Below, one piece after another: positions 17,065-25,335 of a DNA stretch of 64,000 nucleotides; position 1 is the first letter of the stretch, and the number at the start of each line of letters is the position of its first letter. The notes beneath the pieces were generated by a model. It saw nothing but the letters and a program-made list of their open reading frames with translations, was not told where the DNA came from and did not search any database. Source of the stretch: Pseudomonas sp. 6D_7.1_Bac1 (GTDB lineage Bacteria > Pseudomonadota > Gammaproteobacteria > Pseudomonadales > Pseudomonadaceae); contig NZ_JANLNW010000020.1 of the NCBI RefSeq assembly GCF_025465945.1, positions 1 to 64,000 on the forward strand. The letters are read 5' to 3'. Made by a program: the position numbers and the translations under genes.

Positions 17065-17163
17065 AGGGGTACGCGCTCCTGACCGGGAAATCGCAGTACC
17101 CCTAACATACCCTCGGGGAAGGGGGATTTTGTTGGATCCCGACGGAGGGTTCTGGAACGAACA

Positions 17164-17186
17164 AACCCGCCAAAGGGCGGGTTTTC
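17164..17186 (-). terminator. Terminator of tRNA-Thr
   Basis: A stem of AACCCGCC / GGCGGGTT with a four-base loop lies just after the 3' end of the tRNA, with T-rich DNA on the minus strand. The homology with the integrase fragment at 2864-3077 ends within this stem. Confidence 0.55.
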
Positions 17187-17228
17187 GGGGCTTCCAGAGC
17201 ATTCGGTGGAATGCAGTGGAGCCTAATG

Positions 17229-17304
<76 letters not shown>

Positions 17305-17442
17305 GTGTTGGGCGACGATTATAGCGATTGGCTGGGTTCTGTAAACCCCTGATTACTGACTATTTTTCAGCAGGCCTTGGCAAGGTTCTCGCCCTTGCGG
17401 GCGCGAGAGCGCGCAAGGGCGCTGCGGTCGACCAAACCACGG

Positions 17443-17970
17443 TTATCGCGCGTTATAAAAAGTGCTGTCCGCCGGGATGCTTTTGTTGACGAATGACATG
17501 GCCCCAATCGTGACGTTGTCACCGATTGAGAGGCTGTCGGCGATGATGCAGCTGTTCGCCCCAACGCTGACGTTGTCGCCAATCACCAGGTTGTACGCGT
17601 CCAGCCCCATAGTCTTTATGCCAATCGTTGTGTTTTGGCGAATGAAGAAATTTCGACCGATTTTAACGTAGCCGGTGATGACGACCCCAGGCAGGTGGCC
17701 GATACGGAAACCTGGCCCTATGTCGGCGTCGATGCTGATATCGACCCCGTACTTGAGATTGATTTTCCTCTCCATGCGCTTGGCATAGAGCCGCGAGAAA
17801 CTATTTCCGCTATTCAGGTACTGGGCCAGCCTGAACCAGAATAAATACCGAAGGGTGTTGTTCCTTCTGATTCGTCTGAGGATATTGCTGATCAGCCCTA
17901 TGCGGCTTCCCGGCTTTTTCTTGTTCGAGACTTCTGAGCGCCAGTGCTGGATCAAGGTGTCGAGAGTCAT
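17443..17970 (-). CDS. Serine acetyltransferase-like protein (left-handed beta helix)
   Basis: The 175-residue protein begins with a short helical part (1-60) and then runs into hexapeptide repeats from about 75 to 165 (for example IDADIG, VVITGY, VKIGRN, LVIGDN, VSVGAN, SIGDNV). This forms the left-handed beta helix of serine O-acetyltransferase-type enzymes. HLPGVVI contains the conserved catalytic His region. The helical N-terminus is shorter than in CysE, so the acceptor may be a sugar or another small molecule. The ATG follows a GGAG site eight bases upstream. It lies 34 bases after the FkbM-type methyltransferase gene on the same strand, which fits a surface-glycan modification pair. 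Confidence 0.8.
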   Translation of the reverse strand: MTLDTLIQHWRSEVSNKKKPGSRIGLISNILRRIRRNNTLRYLFWFRLAQYLNSGNSFSRLYAKRMERKINLKYGVDISIDADIGPGFRIGHLPGVVITGYVKIGRNFFIRQNTTIGIKTMGLDAYNLVIGDNVSVGANSCIIADSLSIGDNVTIGAMSFVNKSIPADSTFYNAR

Positions 17971-18004
17971 TGCGTTGTCTCCGCCCGATGTGGGGTCTGA
18001 CGCG

Positions 18005-18826
18005 TCAGGCCCGCACCAGCACGTTCTTGAGTGTCTGAATCGCCCGCCACGTGCGGCTGTTGCGCAGTGCGTGGAGCTCGGCCTCGGCGCGGTCGGCGCG
18101 TTGGCGTGCGGCGTTGAGTTGATTTTCGATATCCATGACAGGGTGACTGAATTTGTGGCCTTGGCAGAACTGGAAGTTGTCCAGGTTGCACGGCGGGATG
18201 TCGAACGCAGGCTTGAGGTTCAGGTATTCCTCGGCCAGGTAGAAGGTGTTGAGACCGTCGAACATCACCGGGTGGTAACCGGCGTCGGTGACGATTTTTT
18301 CCCAGGTCTGGTCGCGGTTCCATGGGGTTTCGATGAGGATGATCCACGGTCGCCATTTGACGAAGTCCATGCCGCGCAGGACCGTTTCTTCGTGGCCTTC
18401 GACGTCGATTTTCAGGAAGTGGATCGGGCCTTTGACGTGTTCTTCGCAGATCGAGGCCAGGGTGCGGGACGCTACCGTCTGGGTCTGCACGTGCATGCCG
18501 GCGTCTTTGTGTTGCTGGGCGATGGCGGGGTCGAGGGTCGACAAACCGGTGTCGGCGACGCCGTAGAACGTCAGGGCCTCAGCGGTTTCGCCAGCGACGC
18601 ATTGCAGGTTGATGTCTTTTGTCCGCTGTTGGCACAGAGCCTGGTGATACTCCTGAACGGGCTCGACGTTGATGCCGCTCCAGCCGTGGTCGTAGAACGC
18701 CCGGGTCACTGAGTCGTGGTTCGGATCATTGGCGCCGACATCGATGTAAAAGCCGTTCTCGATGATTTTCAGTGCGCGCCACAACCGGATGTCTTCGAAA
18801 TTTTGTGCGTAAGAAATGAACGTCAC
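18005..18826 (-). CDS. FkbM family methyltransferase
   Basis: This SAM-dependent methyltransferase of about 273 residues carries the FkbM features. TFISYAQNFED is at the start, FYIDVGANDPNHDSVT is motif I of the SAM site (about 27-42), INVEPVQEYH is the acidic motif II, and IHFLKIDVEGHE is the third motif. The last 35 residues are a charged coiled coil (NAARQRADRAEAELHAL). The GTG at 18826 is chosen since AGGAAG is six bases upstream and the family starts there; an ATG 45 bases earlier is possible. FkbM enzymes O-methylate sugars or small molecules. The serine-acetyltransferase-like gene follows, so the two may decorate the same glycan. Confidence 0.85.
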   Translation of the reverse strand: MTFISYAQNFEDIRLWRALKIIENGFYIDVGANDPNHDSVTRAFYDHGWSGINVEPVQEYHQALCQQRTKDINLQCVAGETAEALTFYGVADTGLSTLDPAIAQQHKDAGMHVQTQTVASRTLASICEEHVKGPIHFLKIDVEGHEETVLRGMDFVKWRPWIILIETPWNRDQTWEKIVTDAGYHPVMFDGLNTFYLAEEYLNLKPAFDIPPCNLDNFQFCQGHKFSHPVMDIENQLNAARQRADRAEAELHALRNSRTWRAIQTLKNVLVRA

Positions 18827-19014
18827 GGTTTCTTCCTGATAGCTCGAAATACGTGGGAAATGGGCGTGCACGCTGTTTGTCGCAGCGGGGACCAGGTTCC
18901 GGAGTTTAGCGATCTTCGGTCAGAAAGTGTGCTGGCATAGCAGACAAATACGGGTGTGAGTGGCAGGCCCGTCGAGTGCTCGACGGGCCTGGTCTCGCGG
19001 ATGGCGTCAGCCAG

Positions 19015-20256
19015 TTACACGCCGTTTTTAACGGCGTTGATCAAGGCCTGGCTCAGGACCTGCGCGGGAGCGACTTGCACGCTCTGGGTATAGAACGGCG
19101 GCAGGTTTTGGGCCAATTGCGACAGCTCTTGAGCCGTGGTGTTTCCTGGCAGCAACACGTATTGCAGGTTCGACGGGTAGCTTTGCGGCACTGGGCCTTC
19201 CATGGTCGAGCCGTATGCGCCGAAGGTCATCACCGCTTGGGGGGTGATGGGGTCTGGCGCGTAGAGGAAGACGAAGGTGCCGTATTTTGGGTGCGTCAGG
19301 TACTGCTCGGCCTGGGCACGTACCGCCGGGTCCGGGTCGTTCATCAGGGTCCAGCGCATGACCGCATAGCTGCGGGTGGTTTCCATGAATGCCGTGCGAA
19401 TCGGTGACTGGTTTTCCACTCCACCCAGGCACACCAGCAGATTGCCGAAGGGATCAAGCAAGGCTACAGAGTTGAATACATTGGCTTGCTGGGCCGTTTT
19501 CAACAGGGGTGGCGCCAGTTCCGCGCCGGGGTCACGCGGGTTGGTTGAGGTTACGGTCAAGGCGTACGGACTCAATTTGGTCAATGCCTGGCGTACCGGA
19601 CTGTTCGCTGGCAGCGTGGCCGGGTTTTTCAGCTGCGAAGGCTCAAGGCCGCTGTTGTTGCTCGCTTCGCGCACCGTGTTGACGCTGGCGGAGAAGATCG
19701 AACTGGTGAGGTAGTACGCCGCCGAGTCGATGGTCTGGCCGCCAAACACCGGGCTCATCGAGCCTTGATAAGGACGGCTGACAGGCGCGGCGACCGCGTA
19801 ATAGGCCCAGGTTTTTTGCGCTTGTTGACGAATGTGCGGCGGCAACGACGGGAAGGTGAACTGGCTGTTGTAGTTGACCCCCGCGTAGTCATCGATCGCA
19901 CTCACTGCGACGTTGAATCCGGCCGTGAGCAGAGCACCGGCGCACATGGCGCACGGGTCCAGTGTGGTCACGATGGTCAATTTGTCGGGCGACGGAAGCT
20001 TCAGCGATGCCGCTTTTTCATAGTACCAGTCCACCAATTGCCGCTCGCCATGGGCGGTCGGGTCATGAGGGAGGAAGTAGGTGGTTCCGCTCCCTGGAAA
20101 AGGCATTAACACGTTGTTGTGAAGTGCTGCGATGACTTCGCCCGTGGCGTTGTTGATGATGGCCCCGCCGACGGCGAAGGTTTTTTGAATGGCCGCGAGA
20201 ATGGCCTGGTTGGCGACGGTATCGACTGCTTCCTGTGCACTGTTCAATGTGGTCAT
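19015..20256 (-). CDS. CMP/dCMP deaminase-type zinc protein with extra C-terminal domain
   Basis: The 413-residue product has the zinc site of the cytidine deaminase fold in its first 140 residues: His69-Gly-Glu71 in TAHGERQ, and Cys102/Cys105 in LDPCAMCAG. Active members deaminate nucleobases, nucleosides or related compounds. The remaining ~270 residues have no recognised domain; this is much longer than the 150-200 residues of usual guanine or tRNA-adenosine deaminases. The ATG at 20254-20256 follows AAGGAG by nine bases; a further upstream start is unlikely. It stands alone, with a 311-bp gap behind it. The substrate cannot be predicted. Confidence 0.7.
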   Translation of the reverse strand: MTTLNSAQEAVDTVANQAILAAIQKTFAVGGAIINNATGEVIAALHNNVLMPFPGSGTTYFLPHDPTAHGERQLVDWYYEKAASLKLPSPDKLTIVTTLDPCAMCAGALLTAGFNVAVSAIDDYAGVNYNSQFTFPSLPPHIRQQAQKTWAYYAVAAPVSRPYQGSMSPVFGGQTIDSAAYYLTSSIFSASVNTVREASNNSGLEPSQLKNPATLPANSPVRQALTKLSPYALTVTSTNPRDPGAELAPPLLKTAQQANVFNSVALLDPFGNLLVCLGGVENQSPIRTAFMETTRSYAVMRWTLMNDPDPAVRAQAEQYLTHPKYGTFVFLYAPDPITPQAVMTFGAYGSTMEGPVPQSYPSNLQYVLLPGNTTAQELSQLAQNLPPFYTQSVQVAPAQVLSQALINAVKNGV

Positions 20257-20568
20257 TTGTGTCCCAGCTCCTTGCTGTCCTGAGTGCCAGAGATTTCTGA
20301 CGCCTGGCAACGATAGTTCAGGCAGAGGAGGTTGGTTATGACCTTTCGGTTTAACGCTTATGCACAACGGGGAGTTGTTTTGCCGCGTTTATGGCTGATT
20401 TTGTGGAGCAGTTCTCAATAAATCGCAACTGGCTGTTTTTTCGCCCGTTTTTTAACATGAACAAAAAATGACCAAGCGCTTTCATAGCCTAAAAGCCATG
20501 GATCCAAAGGCTCCTGGCAAGTTTCATCAACAGAGTTATCCACAGGCTGTTGATGGCTGTGGCGCAGG
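20257..20568. other. Intergenic gap upstream of the deaminase-like gene
   Basis: No gene was seen. It carries the ribosome site and probably the promoter of the deaminase-like gene. One exact DnaA-box-like TTATCCACA at 20536-20544 looks incidental. Confidence 0.5.
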
Positions 20569-21771
20569 TTATGAGCGTTCGGCCAGCAGCATCAGGTTGC
20601 GCGGTGTCAGCGGGGTTTCGCAGAACACTCCCAAGCGAACCGCATAACCCTGTTCTTCGAGAAACAGCGCTCGGTCGAGTACCAGCCACAGCTCCAGCGG
20701 GCGCCGGAACAGACCGCGCAGCAGCTCCAGATTGCGCACCTGAGCCAGGCGTTGCCAACCTGCGGCTTCCAGTGCTGGCCAGTCTTGCTCGCCGACTGTG
20801 GATAAGTCTTTCAGTGCGGCCAGGTCGCGGCAGTAATCGACGAAGGGTTTATCCAGCCAGGCGCTGGGCAGCGATGGCGTTGGCAGGTAGTCGTCACAGT
20901 CGCGCAGTTGCCGTTGCAGCAGGTCGAAGGCCAGTCGGCGGGCCATGGACGTGTCGCGTTGACGTCGGACGCGGGCTCCGGCGGTGACGGTCTCGCTCAG
21001 TGGCAGCGCCAGATCGTCGAGGGACAGCTGTAGGCCAGAGCCTTTAGCCGCGTCGGACAGTGGCTGGTACTGGCGGGCGCTGATGCGGTTATAACAACAA
21101 GGCGCAATGGCCAGTTGTTTGCAGCCGGCCGCGCTGGCCAGTTGCATCAACCGCACATGCAAGTCACCGCAGGCGTGCAGGGCGACCGGCGTTTGATCGG
21201 CGTTCAGGCGCGCGGCCGCATCGGTGGCCATTACGTCTTGTTGAAGGTGATTGACCTCAAGGTGATGGTGTTGGCTCAGCGCCTGACCGCTGCTGATCAG
21301 CGCTGGGTCGTACTCCAGGCACGTCAGTTGTTGGCCGGCTTGCAGCAGGCGTCGTCCCAAATGACCTTTGCCTGAACACCAGTCCAGCCAGTGCCGGGGC
21401 TTTGCGGCAAATTGCAGGCAACCGGCGAAGGCTTCTATCTGCTGCCATTTGCGGCCCGGCACGTCGACGTTCAGCCGTCGGGTCGAAGGCTCCGTCATAT
21501 GAGCCGGAAGCTCGCCTACAGCGCCGAGGGTGATGGCCTGCGCCGCCAGTCCTGGAAAAGGTGCGGGCGCCAGAAGCTGTTCGGGATGGTTGTGGCTGTT
21601 TTCCGCGTCTTCCAGTGAACGCTGGCGTAGCCAATCCGCCAGTTCTGGATATTCCGCTTCCCACGGCAGTTGCTGATGGGTAAACGGCCTCGGTCGCCAG
21701 AGCGCCTGGTATTTGGTCAGGAACTCGTCCAGCGCGTTGAAACGGGCGAGCAACTGCTCGCCCGCAAGCAC
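20569..21771 (-). CDS. SAM-dependent methyltransferase (Methyltransf_32-like)
   Basis: The product, about 400 residues, has a class I methyltransferase core in the middle. DWCSGKGHLGRRLLQ forms the SAM loop (around 130-145), LEYDPALI is the second motif, and ALHACGDL followed by IAPCCYN completes the catalytic region. This block resembles GSTCD- and TRM13-like methyltransferases, so an RNA or small-molecule substrate is likely but not proven. The start is uncertain: a GTG at 21771, just after the permease stop, gives no overlap, whereas the longest frame would overlap the permease by 50 bases. It is the last gene of the ABC-transporter direction and may be read with it. Confidence 0.7.
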   Translation of the reverse strand: MLAGEQLLARFNALDEFLTKYQALWRPRPFTHQQLPWEAEYPELADWLRQRSLEDAENSHNHPEQLLAPAPFPGLAAQAITLGAVGELPAHMTEPSTRRLNVDVPGRKWQQIEAFAGCLQFAAKPRHWLDWCSGKGHLGRRLLQAGQQLTCLEYDPALISSGQALSQHHHLEVNHLQQDVMATDAAARLNADQTPVALHACGDLHVRLMQLASAAGCKQLAIAPCCYNRISARQYQPLSDAAKGSGLQLSLDDLALPLSETVTAGARVRRQRDTSMARRLAFDLLQRQLRDCDDYLPTPSLPSAWLDKPFVDYCRDLAALKDLSTVGEQDWPALEAAGWQRLAQVRNLELLRGLFRRPLELWLVLDRALFLEEQGYAVRLGVFCETPLTPRNLMLLAERS

Positions 21772-21778
21772 CGGCCGA

Positions 21779-22468
21779 TCAGCGGCCCTGGCAGGCATCG
21801 ACGCGCAACCAGCGCTCCAGCAGCTTGAAGCCACGCACCAGGATGTAGGCCATCAACAGGTAGAACATGCCCGCCGCGAAGAAGATCTCCACCGGCAGGT
21901 AGGTTCGGGCAATGATGGTGCGGGCCATGCCGGTCAGTTCGAGCAAAGTCACGGTGCTGGCCAGGGCGCTGGCCTTGAGCATCAGGATCACTTCGTTGCT
22001 GTAGGCCGGCAGGCCGATGCGCGCGGCACGCGGCAGGATGATGTAGAGCAGCGCCTTGGGTCGCGACATGCCCAGCGCCCGAGCCGCTTCGATCTCGCCC
22101 GGCGGAATGGCCTGGATCGCCCCACGCAGGATCTCGGCGATGTAGGCCGCGGTGTGCAGGGTCATGGTGGCGGTGGCGCACCAAAACGGATCGCGCAGGT
22201 ACGGCCACATCGCGCTCGCGCGGACCGCGTCGAACTGCGCCAGGCCGTAATAGACCAGGAACAACTGCACCAGCAAGGGTGTGCCACGGAAGAAAAAAAT
22301 GTAGGCATACGGCAGAGAGCGCACGTACCAGAGCTTCGACGAACGGGCGATGCCCAGCGGAATCGCCAGCAACAAACCGAGGACGACGGCGATGGCCACC
22401 AGTTCCAGGGTCAGGGTCGCGCCCTGCGCCAGTTTCGGCAGCCATTTGAGGATGACTTCCCAGTTCAT
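21779..22468 (-). CDS. Basic amino-acid ABC transporter permease (HisM/ArtM type)
   Basis: This 229-residue inner-membrane protein is one of two permeases of a polar amino-acid importer. It has about five hydrophobic segments. The EAA loop, AARALGMSRPKALLYIILPRAARIGLP (about 140-165), meets the ATPase. The DNA sequence TGA at its end falls eight bases before the methyltransferase start. Its ATG at 22466-22468 overlaps the stop of the partner permease by four bases, which fits coupled synthesis of a 1:1 pair. Together with the two genes upstream it forms a histidine/lysine/arginine/ornithine-type importer; the exact substrate is inferred from family resemblance. Confidence 0.88.
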   Translation of the reverse strand: MNWEVILKWLPKLAQGATLTLELVAIAVVLGLLLAIPLGIARSSKLWYVRSLPYAYIFFFRGTPLLVQLFLVYYGLAQFDAVRASAMWPYLRDPFWCATATMTLHTAAYIAEILRGAIQAIPPGEIEAARALGMSRPKALLYIILPRAARIGLPAYSNEVILMLKASALASTVTLLELTGMARTIIARTYLPVEIFFAAGMFYLLMAYILVRGFKLLERWLRVDACQGR

Positions 22469-23160
22469 TGCGTGCTCCTCGCGAAGCCGCGAGCGGCGCG
22501 TTTTTCCAGCAGGTGCATACCGGTCATGGCCAGAATCGTCAGGCCCAGGTACATGAAGGCGGCGACCATGTAGAAGGTGAACGGCTGCTTGGTCATGGTC
22601 ACGCCGTTTTGCGCGTGACGCATGATTTCTTCCAGGCCGATCACCGACACCAGCGCGGTGTCCTTCATCAGGATCATGAACAGGTTGCCCAGCCCTGGCA
22701 GGGCGATGCGCCACATCTGCGGCATGATCAGCCTGGTGAAAATCCGGAACTTCGACAGGCCCAAGGCTACGCCTGCTTCACGGTGACCTTTGGGGATCGC
22801 CAGGATCGCGCCACGGAAAACTTCTGTGGCATAGGCGCCGAAGCACAGGCCCAGGGCGATTACGCCGGCGGCGAAGGCATTGAGCGCGAGATCGGGGTTG
22901 CCGAAGAACTCGCCCAAGGCACGCATCAGGTTGACGGTGCCGAAGTAGATCAACAGCACCCAGAGCAATTCCGGGATACCGCGAACCAGGGTCGAGTAAG
23001 TGCCGCCAAGCCATTGCAAAGGCTTGTACGGGGAAGTCTTGGCCAAGGCGCCGAGCAGACCGAGCACCAGCCCCAGACACAACGCCGTGAGTGCCAGTTT
23101 GACGGTCATCAGCGCACCAGCGGCGAGCGCCGGGCCGAATCCGTAAAGATCGATAATCAT
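22465..23160 (-). CDS. Basic amino-acid ABC transporter permease (HisQ/ArtQ type)
   Basis: The 231-residue membrane protein starts MIIDLYGFGPALAAGALMTVKLAL, typical of HisQ-like permeases. It has about five membrane segments and an EAA loop (EAGVALGLSKFRIFTRLIMPQMWRIALP, around 128-155). It makes up the channel with the HisM-type permease next to it, whose start overlaps its end by four bases. The solute-binding protein gene lies 77 bases upstream on the same strand. Substrates are expected to be basic amino acids, from the resemblance to the Aot and His systems. Confidence 0.88.
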   Translation of the reverse strand: MIIDLYGFGPALAAGALMTVKLALTALCLGLVLGLLGALAKTSPYKPLQWLGGTYSTLVRGIPELLWVLLIYFGTVNLMRALGEFFGNPDLALNAFAAGVIALGLCFGAYATEVFRGAILAIPKGHREAGVALGLSKFRIFTRLIMPQMWRIALPGLGNLFMILMKDTALVSVIGLEEIMRHAQNGVTMTKQPFTFYMVAAFMYLGLTILAMTGMHLLEKRAARGFARSTQ

Positions 23161-23237
23161 GGATTTCTATTCAAGTTGCCGCAGGCATTGCCAAGGACCG
23201 GTACCGCTTCAGGCGGTGCCGGTCGGGCCAGTCAGAA

Positions 23238-23993
23238 TCAATAGATGCTGAACGGGAAGTACTTGTCGTTGATTTTCTTGTACGTACCGTCAGAGACGAT
23301 TTCTTTCAGCGCGGCATTCAGCTTGTTACGCAGTTCGTCCTGACCCTTGCGCACGGCAATGCCGATTTTGTCGCTTTCTACGACGGCGTCGCCTTTGAAC
23401 TCGTAGTTTTTGCCTGCGTCGCTTTTCAGCCAATCGTAGTTGGCGTACTTGTCGGCGAGGATCGCATCGACACGACCGGAGGTCAGGTCCAGGTAGGCGT
23501 TTTCCTGCGTGTCATAGAGCTTGATGGTGACGTCGTCGCCGTAATTGTCCTCAAGCCAGGTGCCAGCCAGGGTGGCGCGCTGAGTGCCGATGATCTTGCC
23601 TTTGAGCGAGGCCTTGTCGGTTTTCAGGTCGACGTTTTTCGGTGCAATGAACTGTAGCTTGTTCGAGTAGTACGGGTCGGTGAAATCAACGGCCTGCTTG
23701 CGCTCCTCGGTGATCGACAGCGAGGAGACCAGGAAGTCGAACTTCTTGGCGTTCAGTGCCGGAATGATCCCGTCCCAGTCAGAGGTGACGACTTCGCACT
23801 CGACTTTCATCTTGGCGCACAGGGCGTCGCCGATGTCTTTGTCGAAGCCGACCACCTGACCGCTGGCATCTTTGTTGTTGAACGGTGGGTAAGCCGCTTC
23901 GATGCCCATTTTCAGCTTTTCGTCGGCCATCGCGTTGACCGAGAACACCAGTGTGGCGGCCGCGGCCAGGAGGATTTTTTTGTAAGTCTGCAT
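23238..23993 (-). CDS. Periplasmic binding protein for basic amino acids (HisJ/AotJ type)
   Basis: This 251-residue protein has a cleavable signal peptide (KKILLAAAATLVFSVNAMA, cut near residue 23). The mature chain has the SBP_bac_3 pattern: LKMGIEAAYPPFNNKD at the start, GFDKDIGDALCAKM, the VSSLSITEERKQAVDFTDPYY hinge region, IGTQRATLAGTWLE, and the C-terminal lobe ending IYxK-like. Cys pair CAKMKVEC matches the disulfide of LAO/HisJ proteins. It captures arginine, lysine, ornithine or histidine in the periplasm and hands it to the permease pair. It lies 13 bases after the ATPase gene and is the second gene of the operon. Confidence 0.9.
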   Translation of the reverse strand: MQTYKKILLAAAATLVFSVNAMADEKLKMGIEAAYPPFNNKDASGQVVGFDKDIGDALCAKMKVECEVVTSDWDGIIPALNAKKFDFLVSSLSITEERKQAVDFTDPYYSNKLQFIAPKNVDLKTDKASLKGKIIGTQRATLAGTWLEDNYGDDVTIKLYDTQENAYLDLTSGRVDAILADKYANYDWLKSDAGKNYEFKGDAVVESDKIGIAVRKGQDELRNKLNAALKEIVSDGTYKKINDKYFPFSIY

Positions 23994-24006
23994 GTAGGTA
24001 GCTCCG

Positions 24007-24780
24007 TTAGCGGTTGCTGGACATGAATTGTTTGCAGCGCGCCGAAAGCGGGTTTTCGAACACCTGCTGGGGCGATCCTTGCTCTTCTATGAGCCCCTGG
24101 TGCAAGAACACCACTTCACTGGACACCTGACGGGCGAAGCCCATTTCATGGGTGACCAACAGCATGGTGCGGCCTTCTTCGGCCAAGGCGCGGATCACGT
24201 TTAGTACTTCCTGAACCATTTCCGGGTCAAGCGCGGAAGTTGGCTCATCAAACAGAATCACTTTGGGTTGCATCGCCAGGGTGCGGGCAATCGCGGCACG
24301 TTGTTGCTGGCCGCCGGAGAGCTGCGCAGGGTAGGCATGGCGTTTGTCGGCGATGCCGACCTTGGCCAGCAAGGCTTCGGCGACTTCGATGGCCTCGGCT
24401 TTGCTCTGGCCGAGCACGCGGCGCGGCGCCTCGATGATGTTGTCGAGCACGCTCATGTGCGGCCACAGGTTAAAGTTTTGAAACACAAAACCGATTTCGC
24501 TGCGCAGGCGATTGATCTGTTTGCCGTCGGCGGCAACCAGTTCGCCGTTTTTTGCAGGCTTGAGCTTGAGCTCTTCGCCGGCCACCAGAATCTGACCCTG
24601 ATTCGGGTTTTCCAACAGATTGATGCAACGAAGAAAAGTGGACTTGCCGGAACCGGAGGAACCCAGGATCGAGATCACATCGCCGTCGCGAGCGGTCAAC
24701 GAGATGCCTTTAAGCACCTCAAGCTGGCCGTAGCGTTTGTGCAAGTTGCGGATTTCAAGCGCGGGCGCGGCCTCAGCCAT
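24007..24780 (-). CDS. Amino-acid ABC transporter ATP-binding protein (HisP/AotP type)
   Basis: The 257-residue ATPase has all motifs in order: Walker A GSSGSGKS (about 40-47), the Q-loop in [14 protein letters not shown], the signature LSGGQQQR, Walker [13 protein letters not shown] and the H-loop in LLVTHEM. The phrase [11 protein letters not shown] is typical of polar amino-acid importers. It powers the permease pair and is the first gene of a four-gene operon (ATPase, binding protein, two permeases). This order differs from that of aotJQMP, in which the binding protein comes first. The 555-bp region upstream is shared with the divergent gabP gene; no sigma-54 site of correct spacing was found on this strand. 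Confidence 0.92.
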   Translation of the reverse strand: MAEAAPALEIRNLHKRYGQLEVLKGISLTARDGDVISILGSSGSGKSTFLRCINLLENPNQGQILVAGEELKLKPAKNGELVAADGKQINRLRSEIGFVFQNFNLWPHMSVLDNIIEAPRRVLGQSKAEAIEVAEALLAKVGIADKRHAYPAQLSGGQQQRAAIARTLAMQPKVILFDEPTSALDPEMVQEVLNVIRALAEEGRTMLLVTHEMGFARQVSSEVVFLHQGLIEEQGSPQQVFENPLSARCKQFMSSNR

Positions 24781-25059
24781 GTGCGGTCCTCATTGTGTTC
24801 TGTTGTGCTTGTGCTGTTGGTCGGCGTTCCTGGCGAGGCGCCACGCTAGCATAGCGTTCGAATGGCGACCAACAGCCCCACGGGGCGTCGACGGGAAGTG
24901 TGTGAGCGGTTGTTGCATCAGCGCAGCAAACTGTCGCGCCATTAACAACCAAACACCCGTTTCAAGCCATGTCTGCGCGGGTGTCGCGTAAAAAAAGGCG
25001 CGATGGTGCCAGCTTTGGCCGGGTGTTGGAAGCGCTAACCGGACAAACGTTCCAGATCT

Positions 25060-25074
25060 GCACTTTTATTGTGC
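25060..25074. promoter_or_regulatory. NtrC-type binding site upstream of gabP
   Basis: The sequence is GCAC-TTTTATT-GTGC, preceded by T (TGCAC), which closely fits the NtrC consensus TGCAC-N7-GTGCA. It lies 154 bases before the sigma-54 promoter, a typical enhancer distance. Confidence 0.65.
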
Positions 25075-25227
25075 GTTATTGGTTTTTCGGTGTGTTTCTG
25101 GTGCGCGAATTCGTTCATGGAAGTGTGTGGCAGGGTAACGCTCTGGCTAAGTGCCATTAATTTCAATGACTTGCGATGACTGGTCAGTCGCCGTACAGCC
25201 CCCGGAAACGGGCGACGTGAAACATTT

Positions 25228-25242
25228 TGGCGCAATTATTGC
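25228..25242 (+). promoter_or_regulatory. Sigma-54 promoter of gabP
   Basis: TGGCGC-AATTA-TTGC has the required ten bases between the GG of -24 and the GC of -12. It points to gabP, with a predicted start of transcription about 80 bases before the ATG. Confidence 0.7.
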
Positions 25243-25335
25243 GTGCAGAATCCAGAACGCCCCGTTGGCTTCTTTTTACGAGAAGGACGCCAAGCGGGAT
25301 GGACGCAATCGCTTCTCCTTACAAAGGTAGTTTCA

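Larger units (their letters stand above)
24781..25335. other. Divergent control region of the ABC operon and gabP
   Basis: This 555-bp gap has no gene I can support. It contains an NtrC-like dyad and a sigma-54 promoter pointing to gabP (both listed). The gabP transcript would have a leader of roughly 80 bases. Confidence 0.6.

Noticed and set aside
20536..20544. Exact DnaA-box-like 9-mer near the methyltransferase
   Set aside because: A single 9-mer without neighbours is expected by chance in 64 kb; only the cluster at 15533-15622 was kept.
24914..24940. Sigma-54-like sequence on the minus strand before the ABC operon (TGGCGC...TTTGC)
   Set aside because: The GG and GC are 11 bases apart instead of 10; sigma-54 is strict on spacing, so I do not call it.
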